Origin: Saprospiraceae bacterium
Lineage (GTDB): Bacteria > Bacteroidota > Bacteroidia > Chitinophagales > Saprospiraceae
DNA length: 8,744 nucleotides
Assembly: GCA_022842255.1 (NCBI GenBank)
Contig: JALHPW010000177.1
Location: 1-8,744, forward strand
Direction of reading: 5' to 3'
Part shown: one piece after another, positions 6,326 through 8,744 of the stretch
How the letters are laid out: each line of letters begins with the position of its first letter
How positions within the stretch are numbered: the stretch's first letter is position 1
The notes under the pieces: generated by a model
Databases searched by the model: none
What the model was told of the DNA's origin: nothing
What the model saw: the letters and a program-made list of their open reading frames with translations, nothing else
Made by a program: the position numbers and the translations under genes

Positions 6326-6327
6326 TT

Positions 6328-8538
6328 TTAGTTTGCATAATCACTCAAAAACTTAAGCCGCATGAGTTGAATTTCTTCCCATGTGATCTCATCGTCTTTG
6401 AGCGCTGCAAAAGCCTCATCGATGGAATCTGTATCAGCTTCTTTGAAATACTCGATTACGGTTTCGCGCACGTACTCGTCCACCACTTTGTTGAGGTAGT
6501 AATCGAGCCGGAGTTTGGTGCCAGATTGAACGATGCCATCCAGCTCTTCCAACAATTCGGGCATACTCAAATCGCTGGTTTTGGCAATTTCATCGAGGCC
6601 GATTTTGCGGTCGATGGCCATGATCAGACTGACCTTCGATTTGGACTTGTTGGCCACCGTTTTAATGGTGATGTCCATCGGGCGTTCAATCTCGTTTTCC
6701 TCGCAATACTTTTTGATGGCCGTCACAAAAGGTTCGGCGTATTTCTGCGCCTTCCCCTGCGATACCCCTACGATTTTCGACATATCGTCCATCGAAATCG
6801 GGTAGTTCGTGGCCATTTCCTCCAAAGAAGGGTCTTGGAAGATGACGTAAGGCGGCAGGTTGTGTTTTTTGGCGATTTGACGGCGCAGGTCTTTGAGGAT
6901 ATTCATCAAAGGCTCGTCTAGCACTGCAGTGCCGCCTTTTTCGTCATCAATATCGTATTCGCCGTCTTCGTAGTCGTGGTTGATGGTAATGTGAAGCGGC
7001 TTTGGGTCTTTCAAATATTCGCGTCCAGCCGGGGAGACTTTCAGGATACCAAACTGTTCTATCTCCTTGTAGATCAAGTTGTTGATCATCGCGTGGCGGA
7101 AAATAGAACTCCAGAAGTTTTCATCCCGGTTATCGCCCACCCCAAAGTTTTCCAGTTCTGTGAACCGGTAGTCCTTCATTTCCTTGGTTTCACGCCCCAT
7201 CACGAAATCCATGATGGTCTTCATCAAGTAGTTTTCGTTCAAATCGAGGATGGATTGTACCACAGCCACCACCTCGTCTTTCACCTCCATTTTCTCTTTC
7301 GGGTTCTTGCAGTTGTCGCACATCTTGTGGCAGTTCTCCTCTTCAAACTCTTCGCCAAAATAGTGCAACAGGAACCGGCGACGGCAAGCGGCGGTTTCGG
7401 CATAGGCCACTACCTCTTGCATCAATTGAGCGCCCATTTCGCGTTCTGCCACGGGTTTGTCGCGCAGGAATTTTTCGAGGCGCAGGATGTCCTTGTAGTT
7501 GTAAAACGCGATACACTTGCCCCCAAGACCGTCGCGACCGGCACGACCGGTTTCCTGGTAGTAGTTTTCGATGGATTTCGGCATGTCGTAGTGCATCACA
7601 AAACGCACGTCGGGCTTGTCGATACCCATGCCAAAAGCGATGGTAGCGCAGATCACGTCGATGTCTTCCATCAGGAATTCATCTTGCGTTTTGGCGCGGA
7701 GTTTGGGGTCGAGTCCCGCATGGTAAGGGGCCGCCTTGATGTCGTTCACGCAAAGCATCTCGGCAATGTCCTCGGCCGTTTTGCGGTTTTGGACGTAAAT
7801 GATGCCGGATTGATGGTGAAATTCCTCCTTTATGACCTGGATGATTTGTTTGATCGTGCTTTCTTTCTTGATTTTCGGACGAATCTCGTAGAACAGGTTG
7901 TCGCGGTTGAAGGAAGACACAAAGGTGCTGTCTTCCGTCATATCCAGGTTTTTCAGGATATCCAACTGTACCTTGGGCGTTGCAGTGGCGGTAAGCGCCA
8001 TAATGGGCACATCGCGGGCCACAGCATCGAGCATCACCCGGATTCGACGGTATTCCGGACGGAAATCGTGTCCCCATTCCGAGATACAGTGCGCCTCATC
8101 CACGGCCACGAACGAGATTTCGGAGTTTTGGAAAAACTCGATGTTCTCCTCCTTGGTCAGGGTTTCAGGGGCTACATACAGGATTTTTGTACGGCCATCC
8201 GTGATGTCCTGCTTCACCTTTTTCATTTGTGCTTTGGTGAGCGAGGAGTTGAGGAAGTGGGCTACCTCATCTTCATCGGAATAGCCACGGATGCTATCCA
8301 CCTGATTTTTCATCAAGGCGATGAGTGGGCTGATGACAATAGCCGTGCCCGGCAACATCAGGGCTGGCAGTTGGTAGCAAAGGCTCTTGCCACCGCCCGT
8401 GGGCATGATGACAAAAGTATCCTTACCGTCGAGAAGGCTTTGGATAATGGCGGCCTGGTCGGCTTTGAAGGCATCAAAACCAAAATACTTTTGAAGGCTC
8501 TCGATTAGCGCGTCGTGACCGGTGGCAATTGCAGACAT
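6328..8538 (-). CDS. recQ: RecQ ATP-dependent DNA helicase
   Basis: A 736-aa superfamily-2 3'-5' DNA helicase of recombinational repair. Domains in order: helicase core with motif I T-G-G-G-K-S (47-52), motif II D-E-A-H (147-150) followed by C-I-S-E-W-G-H-D-F-R, motif III T-A-T-A-T, and motif VI Q-E-T-G-R-A-G-R-D-G (328-337); RecQ-C-terminal zinc module with C385, C403, C407 and C410; winged helix about 415-515; an acidic linker near 521-535; HRDC about 542-615; and a roughly 120-residue C-terminal extension with two helix-turn-helix-like segments, longer than E. coli RecQ (about 610 aa) and seen in Bacteroidota RecQs. ATG at 8538 is preferred over 8607 because the first 23 codons upstream cross a hairpin and look unrelated, while AAGAAG sits just before the 8538 start. 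All catalytic residues are intact. Confidence 0.95.
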   Translation of the reverse strand: MSAIATGHDALIESLQKYFGFDAFKADQAAIIQSLLDGKDTFVIMPTGGGKSLCYQLPALMLPGTAIVISPLIALMKNQVDSIRGYSDEDEVAHFLNSSLTKAQMKKVKQDITDGRTKILYVAPETLTKEENIEFFQNSEISFVAVDEAHCISEWGHDFRPEYRRIRVMLDAVARDVPIMALTATATPKVQLDILKNLDMTEDSTFVSSFNRDNLFYEIRPKIKKESTIKQIIQVIKEEFHHQSGIIYVQNRKTAEDIAEMLCVNDIKAAPYHAGLDPKLRAKTQDEFLMEDIDVICATIAFGMGIDKPDVRFVMHYDMPKSIENYYQETGRAGRDGLGGKCIAFYNYKDILRLEKFLRDKPVAEREMGAQLMQEVVAYAETAACRRRFLLHYFGEEFEEENCHKMCDNCKNPKEKMEVKDEVVAVVQSILDLNENYLMKTIMDFVMGRETKEMKDYRFTELENFGVGDNRDENFWSSIFRHAMINNLIYKEIEQFGILKVSPAGREYLKDPKPLHITINHDYEDGEYDIDDEKGGTAVLDEPLMNILKDLRRQIAKKHNLPPYVIFQDPSLEEMATNYPISMDDMSKIVGVSQGKAQKYAEPFVTAIKKYCEENEIERPMDITIKTVANKSKSKVSLIMAIDRKIGLDEIAKTSDLSMPELLEELDGIVQSGTKLRLDYYLNKVVDEYVRETVIEYFKEADTDSIDEAFAALKDDEITWEEIQLMRLKFLSDYAN

Positions 8539-8571
8539 CTTCTTAATGCGTTGGATAATATCGAATTTTAA

Positions 8572-8585
8572 TCGGGCGAACCCGA
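8572..8585 (-). promoter_or_regulatory. UUCG-tetraloop hairpin in the recQ leader
   Basis: On the minus strand TCGGG-TTCG-CCCGA forms a 5-bp GC-rich stem closed by a TTCG loop, the especially stable UUCG tetraloop in RNA. It lies 33 bases upstream of the preferred recQ start and would be in the mRNA if transcription begins at the -7 element near 8660. A role in recQ mRNA stability or translation is possible but inferred only. Confidence 0.45.
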
Positions 8586-8659
8586 CTTTTGGCCCTGAAA
8601 TAATCATTCAGCAGGGAGTGTAATACTTTTGAGCCAGTACCCCCTTCCGAAAAAGCCGC

Positions 8660-8667
8660 CAAAGATA
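8660..8667 (-). promoter_or_regulatory. Candidate Bacteroidota -7 promoter element for recQ
   Basis: On the minus strand the bases read TATCTTTG, an exact match to the Bacteroidota -7 consensus TAnnTTTG. A TTTG that could serve as the -33 element lies at 8692-8695, but its 24-base spacing is a few bases longer than usual, so support is partial. Transcription would start near 8654, giving a leader of about 115 bases. The rest of 8668-8744 is A/T-rich with no gene. Confidence 0.4.
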
Positions 8668-8744
8668 TAAAAACCAACATCAGAAAACCCACAAATTTTT
8701 GACTGTTTTTTTTAAACAAAAATCAAATGGTAAATTAATTAATT

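Noticed and set aside
6976..8508. Plus-strand open frame of 510 codons
   Set aside because: It is antisense to recQ, whose motifs are all intact. The translation is His/Val/Phe-rich with no recognisable domain, typical of a shadow frame.
1..8744. CRISPR array, tRNA or rRNA gene, or transposase
   Set aside because: No regularly spaced identical repeats, no tRNA-like arms and no transposase motifs were seen on either strand.

Overview
The window looks like chromosomal DNA of a Bacteroidota bacterium, probably near the Saprospiraceae or a related class. This is inferred from the lipoproteins with Cys lipoboxes followed by charged residues, a large surface-protein family typical of that group, A-rich rather than Shine-Dalgarno-rich start regions, a TAnnTTTG-type -7 element upstream of recQ, and a long-tailed RecQ. 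No rRNA, tRNA, CRISPR array or transposase gene was seen.

Left part (1-3060), rightward genes: the C-terminal part of a large surface protein that enters from outside the window (carboxypeptidase-regulatory-like repeats), a predicted 232-aa lipoprotein, and a 151-aa lipoprotein. The last domain of the first gene and the whole mature part of the 151-aa lipoprotein are homologous. The space between these genes is repeat-rich. It holds a 32-bp-arm hairpin (1217-1292), a 93%-identical fragment of the DinB-like gene's 3' end (2119-2284), and a nested inverted repeat (2294-2527).

Right part (3121-8538), leftward genes: a DinB-superfamily protein, an Mrr-type restriction endonuclease (type IV, aimed at modified DNA), an ALDH7 (antiquitin-type) aldehyde dehydrogenase and a RecQ helicase. 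Terminator-like hairpins separate the convergent pair (3076-3112) and follow the ALDH gene (4604-4643). A perfect 30-bp-arm inverted repeat fills the recQ-ALDH gap and ends a few bases before the ALDH start codon.

The genes do not form one obvious pathway: lysine/aldehyde catabolism (ALDH7), DNA repair (RecQ), modified-DNA restriction (Mrr) and surface lipoproteins lie side by side. I see no clear new multi-gene system. The most unusual content is non-coding: three long hairpins, each with arms built of a different degenerate short tandem word, plus gene-tail fragments that point to local duplication and decay around a 'lipoprotein facing DinB' arrangement.
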